The notes: generated by a model from the letters alone, not told the origin. A stretch of DNA of 39,320 nucleotides from Anaerolineae bacterium (GCA_018648685.1 JABGQT010000105.1:1-39320), one strand, 5' to 3'. Counted from the first letter of the stretch, positions 1-8,018 are shown. Program-made: numbers and translations.

Positions 1-18
1 GAGTTAGCGAAACAATTT

Positions 19-50
19 CTAGAGAATTTGAATTCTGGTTCTTTCTCTAG
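19..50. repeat. imperfect hairpin at window edge
   Basis: Two 8-base arms, CTAGAGAA and TTCTCTAG, face each other across a 16-base loop. No gene is visible in the first 131 bases, so the role is unknown. Confidence 0.3.
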
Positions 51-131
51 CTCCTTCTTACGAAAATATGGCTACACCACTCATTGTACGAACTTTATTT
101 GATTTATCCATAAGATTAGTCTTCTCTATTG

Positions 132-168
132 TGGTGGACACCTGCATGAGAAGAGCAGGTATCCACCA
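132..168 (-). terminator. stem-loop after the PEBP-hybrid lipoprotein gene
   Basis: There are 14-base arms at 132-145 and 155-168 around a 9-base loop. The one non-Watson-Crick position becomes a G-U pair only in the minus-strand transcript, which suits termination of the minus-strand gene ending at 177. There is no clear U-tract, so it could be an mRNA-end stabiliser rather than a true intrinsic terminator. Confidence 0.5.
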
Positions 169-176
169 TATGGATT

Positions 177-2207
177 TTATTTGAACAGGAAATCTGTATT
201 CAATATCGCTGGCATTGAAATGGCCTGCGAATAAAGATACGCTCCTGAGGGATACATCAAATCACCCAGCATCTCTTCACGATAAGCCATTAACTGCGCC
301 TGCTGTTCATCGGTCAGGCTTTGGTTTACCTGAGAAAAATTGGTGGCGTAATTATAGATGATCGCACCATCAAGAGTGCCATATTCTTCCATCAGGCTTA
401 TAATCAGAGCTTTATCAGCAGCCTCACCGTCCAAGAATTTGCGTAATTCAATGGATATCTGCTCACGGACATCGACAATTCCCTGTAGTGAGGGTTTTTG
501 AACATCGACAAGATCTGTAATTAATTGAGACTGGTCATGTGCCAATGTTTCAAACATGGCTTCACCCATATTGCCAGTTAGGTCGGTGGGGATAGCATAA
601 CTGGAATCGCTCATTGCATGGATGTCTTTGAGGTAAAAGGAACCAAAGTAAGTCCCGTGACGCTCGGGGCAAAAATATACATCTGCTTCCACTGAACCTG
701 CATACCAACTGAACATATCAGCAGCGTAGGTCATCACTGCTACTTTTACATCTCGATCGAGGCTTCGCATATCAGCGGGTTCTTCCACATCAGCCCATTC
801 GAGCATCCCTTTACCAACCATGGCATCGAAATAGGCTTTTTGCTCGGCACTCAGATTGTTCAGAATGTTGCCCATCAGTTCTGCTCGATCGAAGCTGATT
901 TCTCCATCCAATCGGTAGAGTTCTGCAGAATAAGCTTTTACAGCTTCTTCATTCAGTTCTGTTGCTCCTGTGGGCAGATCTCCTTCCAGCAAACGATTGA
1001 AAGCATCTATCAAAGTGAAGCGCATATAACCATATTCATTGATCGAGTCTACCTGGCTTTCAGCTAACGCAACCAGTTCAGCACGCTGATCAGGCGTCAG
1101 GTTATAGAATGTATTCATAGCAGCGCTGGTCAAAAAATCACCGGCGTGCCCCATCTCACTGGGATCATTATCGCGCAGGTATTGAAGACCCCAAAAATCA
1201 GCCACTTTTCCTGGCGGGAAAAACGAATCTGAACCAAGGTCACCGGTCAAAAAGGCTAGAGCATCGTAAGCAATCGTCATCCCCTGCGCTCGGTCGGAGA
1301 TAGCTTGTTCAATGTTGTAGGCAGGGGCGCCATTAGTGGGCTGTTGCCCTCCCTGCTGACTTTGCTGCCCATTCTGACCATTAGGGCCATGTGGAGCAAC
1401 GCAAGTAATCTGATCTTGAACAGATTCACAGGTTCCGGACTCTGGACCTTTTGCGGCGGTGAAATTACAGGAATCTCCCAGAGCCTTGTCTGTGCAGGCA
1501 GCGTAGGCTTCAGGGGGTGGAAGTTTAGCCTCAACAGCTTGTTGAGTTTGCTGACTATCGTCGGTCATCCCAGAGCGGGCATAGACCACATGCAATTCTG
1601 AGCTGGTAAGGGTAATATCTTGGATGGCAGCCAGCAGAGCATCACGATCAATTTGTGCCGTAGGGACAGTCAAATGGGGTTCTGCGGAAAGAGCATAGAC
1701 TGTGTAGATGTACTCCTTGTCTCCAGGGCCTTTGGAGCAGGGCGGGGAGTATTCCGCGAGACCGTTGTTAATATTGTTCCCAAGCGTTCCTACGCCAGTC
1801 ACATTTTTGGGCAGGCTTAGCACATTTGTCGGGATGTTATATAGTACCCAATACCAGTGCGCACTTTCTTCAGCATTGGGAATATGGTGCATGATAACCG
1901 CATAGCCAACTGTCCCAAAAGGTGCCCCACTCCATGAGAGGGCAAGAGTGGATCCATCACCATCACAGGTATATTCGACGGGGAGGTATCCACCAAGAGG
2001 CAGATCGGGACTAGTGAGGGTGAAGGTAGATGTCGTTTCGGTATCCGGTGTAGTTTCCTGTGCCAAAACAGGCGTCGGTTCTGCCTCTGTTTCTACGCTT
2101 TTCTCAGCATTAGTGGGTGAGACTTCTGTTGTAGATTGTGCTCCACAAGCAGAAAGACCAATAACCAGGATAAGAAAGATCAAGATCGTTTTTTTGCTCT
2201 TCAACAT
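177..2207 (-). CDS. secreted lipoprotein: PEBP (YbhB/YbcL-like) domain + four-Cys module + unknown C-terminal domain
   Basis: 676 aa with a lipoprotein signal (lipobox LSAC, Cys21). Residues 60-212 form a phosphatidylethanolamine-binding / Raf-kinase-inhibitor-like domain, seen in 'FTLTSPDLPLGG', 'LALSWSGAP' and 'HWYWVLYNIP'. PEBP proteins bind lipids or small anions; no catalytic role can be assigned here. Residues 238-269 hold a C-x8-C-x12-C-x8-C module, followed by a Gln/Gly/Pro-rich linker. Residues 300-676 are an alpha-helical domain I do not recognise. It contains three L[ST]xxQ-type motifs (near residues 367, 450 and 630), reminiscent of CpxP/Spy-type chaperones, but this is only a resemblance. 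The start follows AGGAG. The gene stands alone between a triple-half-site promoter (2247-2290) and a stem-loop. The fusion is atypical, since PEBP proteins are usually about 150-200 aa. Confidence 0.85.
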   Translation of the reverse strand: MLKSKKTILIFLILVIGLSACGAQSTTEVSPTNAEKSVETEAEPTPVLAQETTPDTETTSTFTLTSPDLPLGGYLPVEYTCDGDGSTLALSWSGAPFGTVGYAVIMHHIPNAEESAHWYWVLYNIPTNVLSLPKNVTGVGTLGNNINNGLAEYSPPCSKGPGDKEYIYTVYALSAEPHLTVPTAQIDRDALLAAIQDITLTSSELHVVYARSGMTDDSQQTQQAVEAKLPPPEAYAACTDKALGDSCNFTAAKGPESGTCESVQDQITCVAPHGPNGQNGQQSQQGGQQPTNGAPAYNIEQAISDRAQGMTIAYDALAFLTGDLGSDSFFPPGKVADFWGLQYLRDNDPSEMGHAGDFLTSAAMNTFYNLTPDQRAELVALAESQVDSINEYGYMRFTLIDAFNRLLEGDLPTGATELNEEAVKAYSAELYRLDGEISFDRAELMGNILNNLSAEQKAYFDAMVGKGMLEWADVEEPADMRSLDRDVKVAVMTYAADMFSWYAGSVEADVYFCPERHGTYFGSFYLKDIHAMSDSSYAIPTDLTGNMGEAMFETLAHDQSQLITDLVDVQKPSLQGIVDVREQISIELRKFLDGEAADKALIISLMEEYGTLDGAIIYNYATNFSQVNQSLTDEQQAQLMAYREEMLGDLMYPSGAYLYSQAISMPAILNTDFLFK

Positions 2208-2221
2208 TTTATTCTCCTTGT

Positions 2222-2240
2222 ATTGAACGTAGAGTTCAAT
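2222..2240 (-). promoter_or_regulatory. 5' UTR hairpin of the PEBP-hybrid gene
   Basis: ATTGAAC and GTTCAAT pair around a 5-base loop between the predicted transcription start and the ribosome-binding site. It could stabilise the mRNA. Confidence 0.35.
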
Positions 2241-2246
2241 ATTTGA

Positions 2247-2291
2247 AGTATAGAAAAAAGATATTCAGAAATTGTTTAGATTCGTTTAAGC
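2247..2291 (-). promoter_or_regulatory. triple 11-bp direct-repeat regulator site with -10 box (site A)
   Basis: On the minus strand a TATACT -10 box occupies 2247-2252. Reading the plus strand, half-sites TATTCAG (2262), TGTTTAG (2273) and GTTTAAG (2284) lie 11 bp apart, the first 15 bp from the -10 box. There is no good -35 hexamer; the repeats cover its position, as in activator-dependent PhoB-type promoters. The same layout recurs at 4839, 6655 and 10761. Confidence 0.75.
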
Positions 2292-2326
2292 TTTGGTTTA
2301 GTCATCAAAACTTGTGTAGAAATAAA

Positions 2327-2361
2327 TAGATGATTGTCTTCTTGAAGAAGACAATCATCTA
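2327..2361 (-). terminator. intrinsic terminator of the arylsulfotransferase-like gene
   Basis: Perfect 15-bp arms (2327-2341 and 2347-2361) with a 5-base loop are followed on the minus strand by a T-rich run. It lies about 30 bp beyond the stop at 2392 and separates this gene from promoter site A. Confidence 0.85.
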
Positions 2362-2391
2362 CAGTAATTTTCTGGTGGTTTAGTTCAGCAG

Positions 2392-4014
2392 TTATTCACC
2401 ACCATTTAGAAATTCACCTGCTGGAATCCCCAGCGCTGCAATCAATTCCTGCTCGGTGATGCCCAATTGAGCAGCGGCAGCAGCAAAGTCTGGAGGTGGC
2501 GCGCCCAAAGCAGTCTTCAATGCTTCTTCAGTGATGTCAAGTTTGGCGGAAGCGGATGCAAAATCAAGGCGCGGGCGTTGCCCCTGTTGGCCATTGCTTT
2601 GCCCTCCAGCAGGCTTACCAGCATCAGATGCTGTCGGAATTGGCCTAATAGATTCTGACTTTAGGTTGGGCAAACCTGGATAATCTGCTTCGTAGCGGAT
2701 AACGCGGAAAACTTCTTCGTTGTAGCCATAGCGCCAGACAATCTCTCCAGCCGGTGTGACTACAAAGAAAATCCCCTCTGTACCGCTGCAAATTAATGTG
2801 TTTCCATTTAAAAGACGTTGTGCGCCTGAAATATGATCGGCAAAGAAGTCAGATGGATTTTCAGCTACATAAGTCCAAACGGGAGCTTCGGGACCATAGG
2901 GCATCCCTGTATATGTATAGCTTCCATCAGGATTGAGTGGAAGCACAATTTCATCCACAGATGAATAAGGTCTGTTACGCTGATCGCCATTGTTGAAAAC
3001 CAAAACATTGCCCGCACCAGGGTATCCATCAGGGATCCATTGCGCATCATGTTGAACATAAAATTGCTGATCGCTGGAACTCCCAGAATCATAGGCTTGA
3101 GGGTTTCCCCAGCGATATAGCAGATCACCTGCTGTACCTACAGCTTCTTCCGTGCTTGTGTTGTGGTCAATGATCCAAACTTCGCTGAAACTGTGTACGC
3201 TGAGCAAAATTTGGTCGAGTTCAGCGTTATAGTCGATGGAATTGATATGATTCCAATCTGCGGCAGCCTTGCGATTTGTAAGGTTAGTATCGATCAGTTC
3301 AGGATGTTCACCGACAACACCGTAATTCTCTTTGCTGGGGTCAAAATCCTGTACCAAATGATCCCAGACATGCCATTCCCAGACAACGTTCTTCGTATTT
3401 GGGTCAACTTCAACAATATGGTCAGGCCATAGCTCACCTTCGCTCAATAAGTTTGGGTTACGCCCTGCAGCGATCGCTTCGGCCTTTGTTTTCATTTCCC
3501 AGGCAATGATCAAAATATTGCCATTCGGCATTTGCTCTATATCATGATGTTGTTGTACCTGATCATCAGCATATTGATAGTTCCAAAGAACCGTACTATC
3601 CGGAGCAATTTCTTCAATGATCCCGCCTGAGCCGCCGGCATCAAATTTGCTTGGCTTTACCGAACCCGTGTGCAGTAAATTGCCATTCTCCAATAAATAG
3701 ACGGCATTACCTGGCGTATAAACACTCTCCCAGGTGTAAAGCGCATTTCCAGCGGCATCCATCAAATAAGTGCTTGTAGAACGGATCGGGGAAAAGAGAT
3801 AGGAAACGCTCCCTTGGCTCTGTTGTTCTTCACTAAATTTTGCATTTGCAGATGGACTTACTACCTCAACTGTTTCAGAATTTTGTGATGGGTTTACTTC
3901 TGTGGATGTGTCCACTTCTATGATGGAAGATATCTCTCCTGAATTTGAACAGGCTCCCGTTAAAATAGCAACAAGTATTAGAAAACTTAGTAAAAATCGA
4001 TTTCTTTTCTTCAT
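2392..4014 (-). CDS. arylsulfotransferase (ASST)-like lipoprotein with C-terminal helical repeat pair
   Basis: 540 aa, lipobox LTGAC (Cys22). Residues 70-455 match the arylsulfotransferase family (beta-propeller enzymes moving sulfate between phenolic compounds outside the cytoplasm): 'HHDIEQMPNGNILIIAWE' near 156-173, 'NHINSIDYN' (His256), 'QHDAQWIPDG' (His322) and 'LLNGNTLICSGTEG'. Which His is catalytic cannot be decided by eye, and many family members are uncharacterised. Residues 480-540 carry two units of the 'L-[GD]-[VI]-TE-x-x-L' repeat also found in the next two upstream proteins. The gene follows the repeat-protein gene (75 bp gap holding a terminator hairpin), and no separate triple-half-site promoter is visible. 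It is therefore probably expressed by read-through from site C. Confidence 0.8.
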   Translation of the reverse strand: MKKRNRFLLSFLILVAILTGACSNSGEISSIIEVDTSTEVNPSQNSETVEVVSPSANAKFSEEQQSQGSVSYLFSPIRSTSTYLMDAAGNALYTWESVYTPGNAVYLLENGNLLHTGSVKPSKFDAGGSGGIIEEIAPDSTVLWNYQYADDQVQQHHDIEQMPNGNILIIAWEMKTKAEAIAAGRNPNLLSEGELWPDHIVEVDPNTKNVVWEWHVWDHLVQDFDPSKENYGVVGEHPELIDTNLTNRKAAADWNHINSIDYNAELDQILLSVHSFSEVWIIDHNTSTEEAVGTAGDLLYRWGNPQAYDSGSSSDQQFYVQHDAQWIPDGYPGAGNVLVFNNGDQRNRPYSSVDEIVLPLNPDGSYTYTGMPYGPEAPVWTYVAENPSDFFADHISGAQRLLNGNTLICSGTEGIFFVVTPAGEIVWRYGYNEEVFRVIRYEADYPGLPNLKSESIRPIPTASDAGKPAGGQSNGQQGQRPRLDFASASAKLDITEEALKTALGAPPPDFAAAAAQLGITEQELIAALGIPAGEFLNGGE

Positions 4015-4052
4015 TGTATACCTCTCTAAAAAAACATTTGCCGTTAAAAACA

Positions 4053-4078
4053 GGCTGCGTATATATTCTTACGCAGCC
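4053..4078 (-). terminator. terminator/attenuator between the repeat-protein gene and the ASST-like gene
   Basis: Perfect 9-bp arms GGCTGCGTA and TACGCAGCC surround an 8-base loop and are followed on the minus strand by TTTTT. It sits between two codirectional genes 75 bp apart, so it may reduce rather than abolish expression of the downstream gene. Confidence 0.8.
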
Positions 4079-4088
4079 CGTGATAAAT

Positions 4089-4784
4089 CTAGCCTTGTGT
4101 TGATGGACCTTGACCTTCAAAATTACCATCAGGGCCACCAGCGGGGACACCCATTGCTGTAATCAATGCTTCTTCTGTCACGCCCAGTTCAACTGCTGCT
4201 GCAGCAAAATCAGGAGGTCCTTGCCCCGGTTCACCTAAAGCAGTCTTTAAGGCTTCTTCGGTCACACCTAATTCAGATGCGGCGGCGGCCAAATCGATCT
4301 GTGGACGTTGGCCGCCATCTTGACCTTGTGGTCCTTGTCCTTGCTGACCATTCTCAGGCCCACTAGCAGGAATACCCATTGCGTCGATCAGCGCTTCTTC
4401 TGCAACGCCTAGCTCAGTTGCGACTGTTGTGAAATCGGGTTTTCCTTGCCCAGGTTCACCCAAAGCTGTTTGCAGTGCTTCTTCAGTCACACCTAATGTT
4501 GCTGAAACGGTAGCAAGATCAATTTGAGGGCGTTGACGCTGTTCTCCATCGCCTTGACCCTGTGGCCCTTGTCCTTGGGGAGATTGCCCATCAGGAGCCT
4601 GTCCTTGCGGGGACTGTCCACCAGACGCTTGCCCTTGCACAAGTTGCTCAGAGGGTGTTGCTTGTTCCTGAGCAACTTCACTGTTGCCTAAATCCAGATT
4701 TTGCATTGCATCTGGTAAAGTCCCACAAGCGGACAATCCTATGGCCAGGATGAGAATAACTAGATAAAGATTTTTCTTGAACAT
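4089..4784 (-). CDS. secreted lipoprotein consisting of four 'LGVTEEAL' helical repeat units
   Basis: 231 aa, signal peptide with lipobox LSAC (Cys20), then a Gln/Gly/Pro-rich spacer. The remainder is four repeat units in two A-B pairs. A units begin 'RPQIDL' and carry LGVTEEAL-x-x-ALGEP. B units begin with PDF and carry LG-V-x-EEALI-x-AMG-[IV]-PA. No other domain is present. Each unit looks like a short helical hairpin. The same pair is appended to the C termini of the neighbouring ASST-like and DUF1566 proteins, so this protein is effectively the free form of that module. Function unknown; a binding or scaffolding role is a guess. It is first in a probable two-gene unit and driven by site C. 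Confidence 0.8.
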   Translation of the reverse strand: MFKKNLYLVILILAIGLSACGTLPDAMQNLDLGNSEVAQEQATPSEQLVQGQASGGQSPQGQAPDGQSPQGQGPQGQGDGEQRQRPQIDLATVSATLGVTEEALQTALGEPGQGKPDFTTVATELGVAEEALIDAMGIPASGPENGQQGQGPQGQDGGQRPQIDLAAAASELGVTEEALKTALGEPGQGPPDFAAAAVELGVTEEALITAMGVPAGGPDGNFEGQGPSTQG

Positions 4785-4838
4785 TGTATTTCTCCTTTGA
4801 GTAGAACGGGAGATCTCTCCTTCCCGTTTATTGACTAC

Positions 4839-4883
4839 AGTATAGAAAAAAGATGTTCAGGAATTGTTTAGAAGCTGTTTGAA
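4839..4883 (-). promoter_or_regulatory. triple 11-bp direct-repeat regulator site with -10 box (site C)
   Basis: A TATACT -10 box (minus strand) lies at 4839-4844. Plus-strand half-sites TGTTCAG (4854), TGTTTAG (4865) and TGTTTGA (4876) lie at the same distances as in sites A, D and E. It drives the helical-repeat lipoprotein and probably the ASST-like gene. The leader also contains facing ACGGGA and TCCCGT arms (about 4806-4828). Confidence 0.8.
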
Positions 4884-4931
4884 ATTTGTGTAATTTTGAA
4901 GAAACTGAGATTATTGTTTTCGAAATTAAAG

Positions 4932-4955
4932 AAGGAGCTTCGTACGAAGCTCCTT
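4932..4955 (-). terminator. intrinsic terminator of the DUF1566 lipoprotein gene
   Basis: A perfect 24-base palindrome (arms AAGGAGCTTCGT and ACGAAGCTCCTT) lies 29 bp beyond the stop at 4984. A T-rich run follows on the minus strand. It insulates this gene from promoter site C. Confidence 0.8.
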
Positions 4956-4983
4956 TGCCCTAATGTGAATATTTATAAATATC

Positions 4984-6612
4984 TTATGGTTGATTTGTCG
5001 GTGGTTGCCCCCCACCATTCGGCGGTCCACCAGCCGGGATGCCTAAAGCATCGATCAATGCCTCTTCGGCTACATCCAATTGGGCGGCGGCTGCGGCGAA
5101 ATCAGGCGGTGGAGCACCAAGCGCAGCTCTCAGAGCTTCTTCCGTAACACCTAATTGAGCAGCGGCAGATACAAAATCGATCTGGGGGCGTCCTTGTCCC
5201 TCGGCTTGGTTCTGTCCCGGAGCAGATTGCCCACTTGGAGACTGGGTCGTCGCCCCGGAGGGTGCCGCCGAGGGATTTCCGGCGATATTTGTCGTGGTGC
5301 TGCTATCTGTCACGCAACGGACATAATTATCCACGCGAATGGCATCACCTTGGGGGCCATGGCCGGTAGGCCAATCGGCGGCGCTGCCTGTTTTTGGATC
5401 ACTGCGCTGTGCGCCCGCACCGTGAACATCCATCCAGTGTCCGTTCATATTGCCCATCGAGCGACCAAAGTTGACGTAAGATGCATTCCCGCCAGAGACT
5501 TGGTTCGCGTGCGTGGTGCTGCTCCAAAAAGCGGGGAAATCAAGCTGCCCGGCTTCGTTGGTGATCGTGGATGTGTTGAAGATCGGGTCAATTGCAGCAG
5601 AGTTACTTGTGTCGGGTGAACGAGAATAATCAACGATGCTCTGTAATTCTTTCACATTCGGTAAACGCCAATCGCCTTCATTTGCAAGGGTAAGACTTTC
5701 GCAATAATTAAGCGCATCTCCCCAATTCATGCCAGAGCCGCTGTCATTTTGCGTCCATGTCAAAGCTGTGGCACTATCGGTGACTGTGCCATCAAAATTG
5801 TCTGTGAAGATATTTTCGCCATAAGCTGTGTTTCCGCGCACGTAGACGGTGAAAAAACCTTTTTCGCCTCCACGTAGTGCGCCAGTTCCATAGCCTTTGA
5901 TGCGCCCATCGGCAAAGTTGACCCCAAACATCGTTTCATTCCCGTTCATGGTCGTGCTGACATATTTCGTACTGGTTGCCCACTGCGAGTCGATCACGCG
6001 CTCGCCTGCACTTTCATCGCCGTATTCAAAGTTGAAAGTTTCGGTATCAATAAAAGGGGTAAGGCTGCCTGCATTCGGTCCGCTGGGGTCCAGCCCGTCG
6101 AATTGGATTAGCGAGTAAAGCTCTTTTATAGAGGGAAGTCTCCAGTCCGCGTACCCAGCCAGGGTCAAGTCTGATGCGCCAGCGACGGCTTCGTCGTAGG
6201 TCATCTTTTCGCCAGGATCCTGCTGCCACATGAGACCTGTCACGTTATCGGTAATCGTGCCGTCGCCATTATCCGTGTAATTGGGCTGGTTTCCGTTATA
6301 TTGGGCATCCTGCCCGAAGAAAGCAGATCCCATTTGTGGGCAATCCACTTGACGCTGAGCATCGTAACAATTGCCTTGGTCGGTATCTATGATGGGATAA
6401 CTCAGCGAAATAGCTGCCTGTGTATTTTGCGAAACAGCCGCAGTTTGTGGCGCTGGCGCACTTTGCTCTGTATTCTGAGCAGGGGGCGGCGCATCCGATT
6501 GCACCTCTTTAGGCTGCGATGAAAGATCTTCTATCACCGGGCTTGCACCACAAGCGGCTAATCCTATTGTGAATATAGTAAACAGTAAAAATAGTTTTTT
6601 ATGCTTTAACAT
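4984..6612 (-). CDS. secreted lipoprotein with two DUF1566 (Lcl C-terminal-like) domains and C-terminal helical repeat pair
   Basis: 542 aa, lipobox LAAC (Cys21). Two DUF1566/Lcl_C-type domains follow in tandem (about 110-265 and 270-430). Both show the family signature G-T-[IV]-T-D followed by L-[MT]-W and then 'WRLP.[IV]KEL'. DUF1566 domains are found in secreted and surface proteins such as the Legionella collagen-like adhesin, and some bind glycans; the ligand here is unknown. Residues 475-535 carry an A-B pair of the 'LGVTEEAL' repeat, then a Pro/Gly tail. The start is preceded by AAGGAGC. Monocistronic, between promoter site D and a strong palindromic terminator. Its signal peptide resembles those of the PEBP hybrid and the repeat protein. 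Confidence 0.85.
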   Translation of the reverse strand: MLKHKKLFLLFTIFTIGLAACGASPVIEDLSSQPKEVQSDAPPPAQNTEQSAPAPQTAAVSQNTQAAISLSYPIIDTDQGNCYDAQRQVDCPQMGSAFFGQDAQYNGNQPNYTDNGDGTITDNVTGLMWQQDPGEKMTYDEAVAGASDLTLAGYADWRLPSIKELYSLIQFDGLDPSGPNAGSLTPFIDTETFNFEYGDESAGERVIDSQWATSTKYVSTTMNGNETMFGVNFADGRIKGYGTGALRGGEKGFFTVYVRGNTAYGENIFTDNFDGTVTDSATALTWTQNDSGSGMNWGDALNYCESLTLANEGDWRLPNVKELQSIVDYSRSPDTSNSAAIDPIFNTSTITNEAGQLDFPAFWSSTTHANQVSGGNASYVNFGRSMGNMNGHWMDVHGAGAQRSDPKTGSAADWPTGHGPQGDAIRVDNYVRCVTDSSTTTNIAGNPSAAPSGATTQSPSGQSAPGQNQAEGQGRPQIDFVSAAAQLGVTEEALRAALGAPPPDFAAAAAQLDVAEEALIDALGIPAGGPPNGGGQPPTNQP

Positions 6613-6654
6613 TTTTTGCTCCTTTGTAAAGCGAATCGTTTTTTCATTGTGGGT

Positions 6655-6699
6655 AGTATACAGGGGAGATGTTCAGAAGTTATTTAGATAATGTTAAAT
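6655..6699 (-). promoter_or_regulatory. triple 11-bp direct-repeat regulator site with -10 box (site D)
   Basis: TATACT (minus strand) lies at 6655-6660. Plus-strand half-sites TGTTCAG (6670), TATTTAG (6681) and TGTTAAA (6692) have 11-bp spacing, the first 15 bp from the -10 box. It drives the DUF1566 lipoprotein. Confidence 0.78.
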
Positions 6700-6718
6700 T
6701 TCGATGCGTTTTTCTGCC

Positions 6719-6724
6719 GTATAA
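6719..6724 (+). promoter_or_regulatory. -10 box for the small membrane protein gene
   Basis: TATAAT lies about 23 bases before the ATG. No convincing -35 hexamer is seen. The promoter is divergent from site D. Confidence 0.45.
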
Positions 6725-6746
6725 TCATCTAGTTTAGGTGAATATG

Positions 6747-7238
6747 ATGAATGAAAACGATATATACAAAGAATCTCTTTCTTCAAAAAGGACAAGCGCT
6801 CTATTTCTGGGGCTGATGCTTGTCTTTTTCCTACTTTTTCTCTGGCAGGTAAAGCTCTCTGGTTTTCAGCCTTTAGCCATTCTTTTCCTTTCTTTATCTG
6901 TGGCCTTCCTTTTTTACGTATTAAATTTCAGAAGACTGCATACTCAAATCTCATCAGATGCGCTCACCCTTCGATTTGGCATCTTCACCTGGACAGTCCT
7001 CTTCGATAATATCGCAGGCTGCGCACTGGATGATAACCTCCCTAAGATAACGAAATATGGTGGCGCAGGCATACATTTTTTCGTCTTTGAGAAAAGATAC
7101 CGTGCTTCTTTCAATTTTCTTGAATATCGCAGAGTGGTTGTAAGATTCAAGAAAGCAAGGGGATTCGTCAAAGAACTATCTTTTTCAACGCGCCAACCTG
7201 ATGAAATTATTCAGTTGATAGGGCAAGAAAAAATATAA
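6747..7238 (+). CDS. small membrane protein, possible bacterial PH-like domain
   Basis: 163 aa from this start, chosen because AGGTGA ends 5 bases upstream; GTG at 6738 and ATG at 6744 are in frame but badly spaced. Two hydrophobic helices (about residues 16-35 and 40-60) are followed by about 100 residues of cytoplasmic beta-rich sequence ('ALTLRFGIFTWTVLFDNI'). This resembles two-helix membrane proteins with a PH-like C-terminal domain. That assignment is inferred from architecture. Role unknown. It is followed 33 bp later by the S51-type peptidase gene, probably in one unit. Confidence 0.65.
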   Translation: MNENDIYKESLSSKRTSALFLGLMLVFFLLFLWQVKLSGFQPLAILFLSLSVAFLFYVLNFRRLHTQISSDALTLRFGIFTWTVLFDNIAGCALDDNLPKITKYGGAGIHFFVFEKRYRASFNFLEYRRVVVRFKKARGFVKELSFSTRQPDEIIQLIGQEKI

Positions 7239-7271
7239 GCGTTCAAACACTAAAAAAGGATTTATATTGGT

Positions 7272-7988
7272 ATGAATGGACTAATCGCTTTAGTTGGAGC
7301 TGGAGAATATTTACCCATAATGAACGATGTTGATCGCCACCTTCTAGATTCGGTCAATACAAATGGACGCGCCCCTCGCGTGGTCTGTATGCCCACAGCT
7401 GCCGGACAGGAAGGTGAGAAAAGTGTAGATCGCTGGCTAAAAATGGGCGTTGAACATTTTGAAGCATTAGGTGCAGATGTTACCCCAGCCCGCATCATCG
7501 ACCGAGAATCAGCGAACGACCCACAATGGAAATCTGCGCTGGAGAACGCTGATCTGGTCTATTTCTCTGGGGGCAAACCGGCCTATCTTTACGAAACGAT
7601 GCAAGGCAGTCGTGCCTGGCAAGCTGCCCAAAAAGCATGGGCGCGTGGTGCTATTTACGCGGGCTGCTCAGCAGGGGCGATGATCTTAGCCGACAGAATT
7701 CCCAACCTGCGCACAGCAGGACTAAAATCATTAGAGGCTTTTCAAGTTTTGCCAGCCAAATTTATCATCCCCCACTTTGATCGCATGCGTAGACTTATAT
7801 CGACTTTTCTTTTTGCTATCCGCCCTCAACTAAAAGATGGTCAATTCATCTTGGGCGTAGATGAAAACACGGCTCTGATTGGAAAGCTTGATGAAGATTG
7901 GCAGGTGATGGGAGAAGGCAAAGTTCATTTGATCACGCGCGATGAAGAGAAGGTTTTTGATGCAGGGGAAAAGCTATACATACCCTGA
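7272..7988 (+). CDS. peptidase S51 / cyanophycinase-like protein
   Basis: 238 aa. The fold is the type-1 glutamine-amidotransferase-like fold used by S51 serine peptidases (dipeptidase E, cyanophycinase). 'FSGGKPAYL' at 98-106 is the FSGG loop, and 'GCSAGAM' at 131-137 is the nucleophile elbow with Ser133. The His in 'IPHFDR' is a plausible catalytic partner. Substrate unknown; cyanophycinases and aspartyl dipeptidases usually have the same core. No signal peptide, so cytoplasmic. AAAAGGA precedes the start at slightly long spacing. The gene runs tail to tail with the GtrA-like gene, and an imperfect ATAAGGGAG/CTTCCTTAT stem overlaps both ends. Confidence 0.85.
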   Translation: MNGLIALVGAGEYLPIMNDVDRHLLDSVNTNGRAPRVVCMPTAAGQEGEKSVDRWLKMGVEHFEALGADVTPARIIDRESANDPQWKSALENADLVYFSGGKPAYLYETMQGSRAWQAAQKAWARGAIYAGCSAGAMILADRIPNLRTAGLKSLEAFQVLPAKFIIPHFDRMRRLISTFLFAIRPQLKDGQFILGVDENTALIGKLDEDWQVMGEGKVHLITRDEEKVFDAGEKLYIP

Positions 7989-8018
7989 TAAGGGAGGATA
8001 TGCAAAGAACCCACTTCC

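Noticed and set aside
5155..5619. 154-aa plus-strand reading frame within the DUF1566 lipoprotein gene
   Set aside because: Antisense to clear DUF1566 motifs; no start signal and unusual composition.
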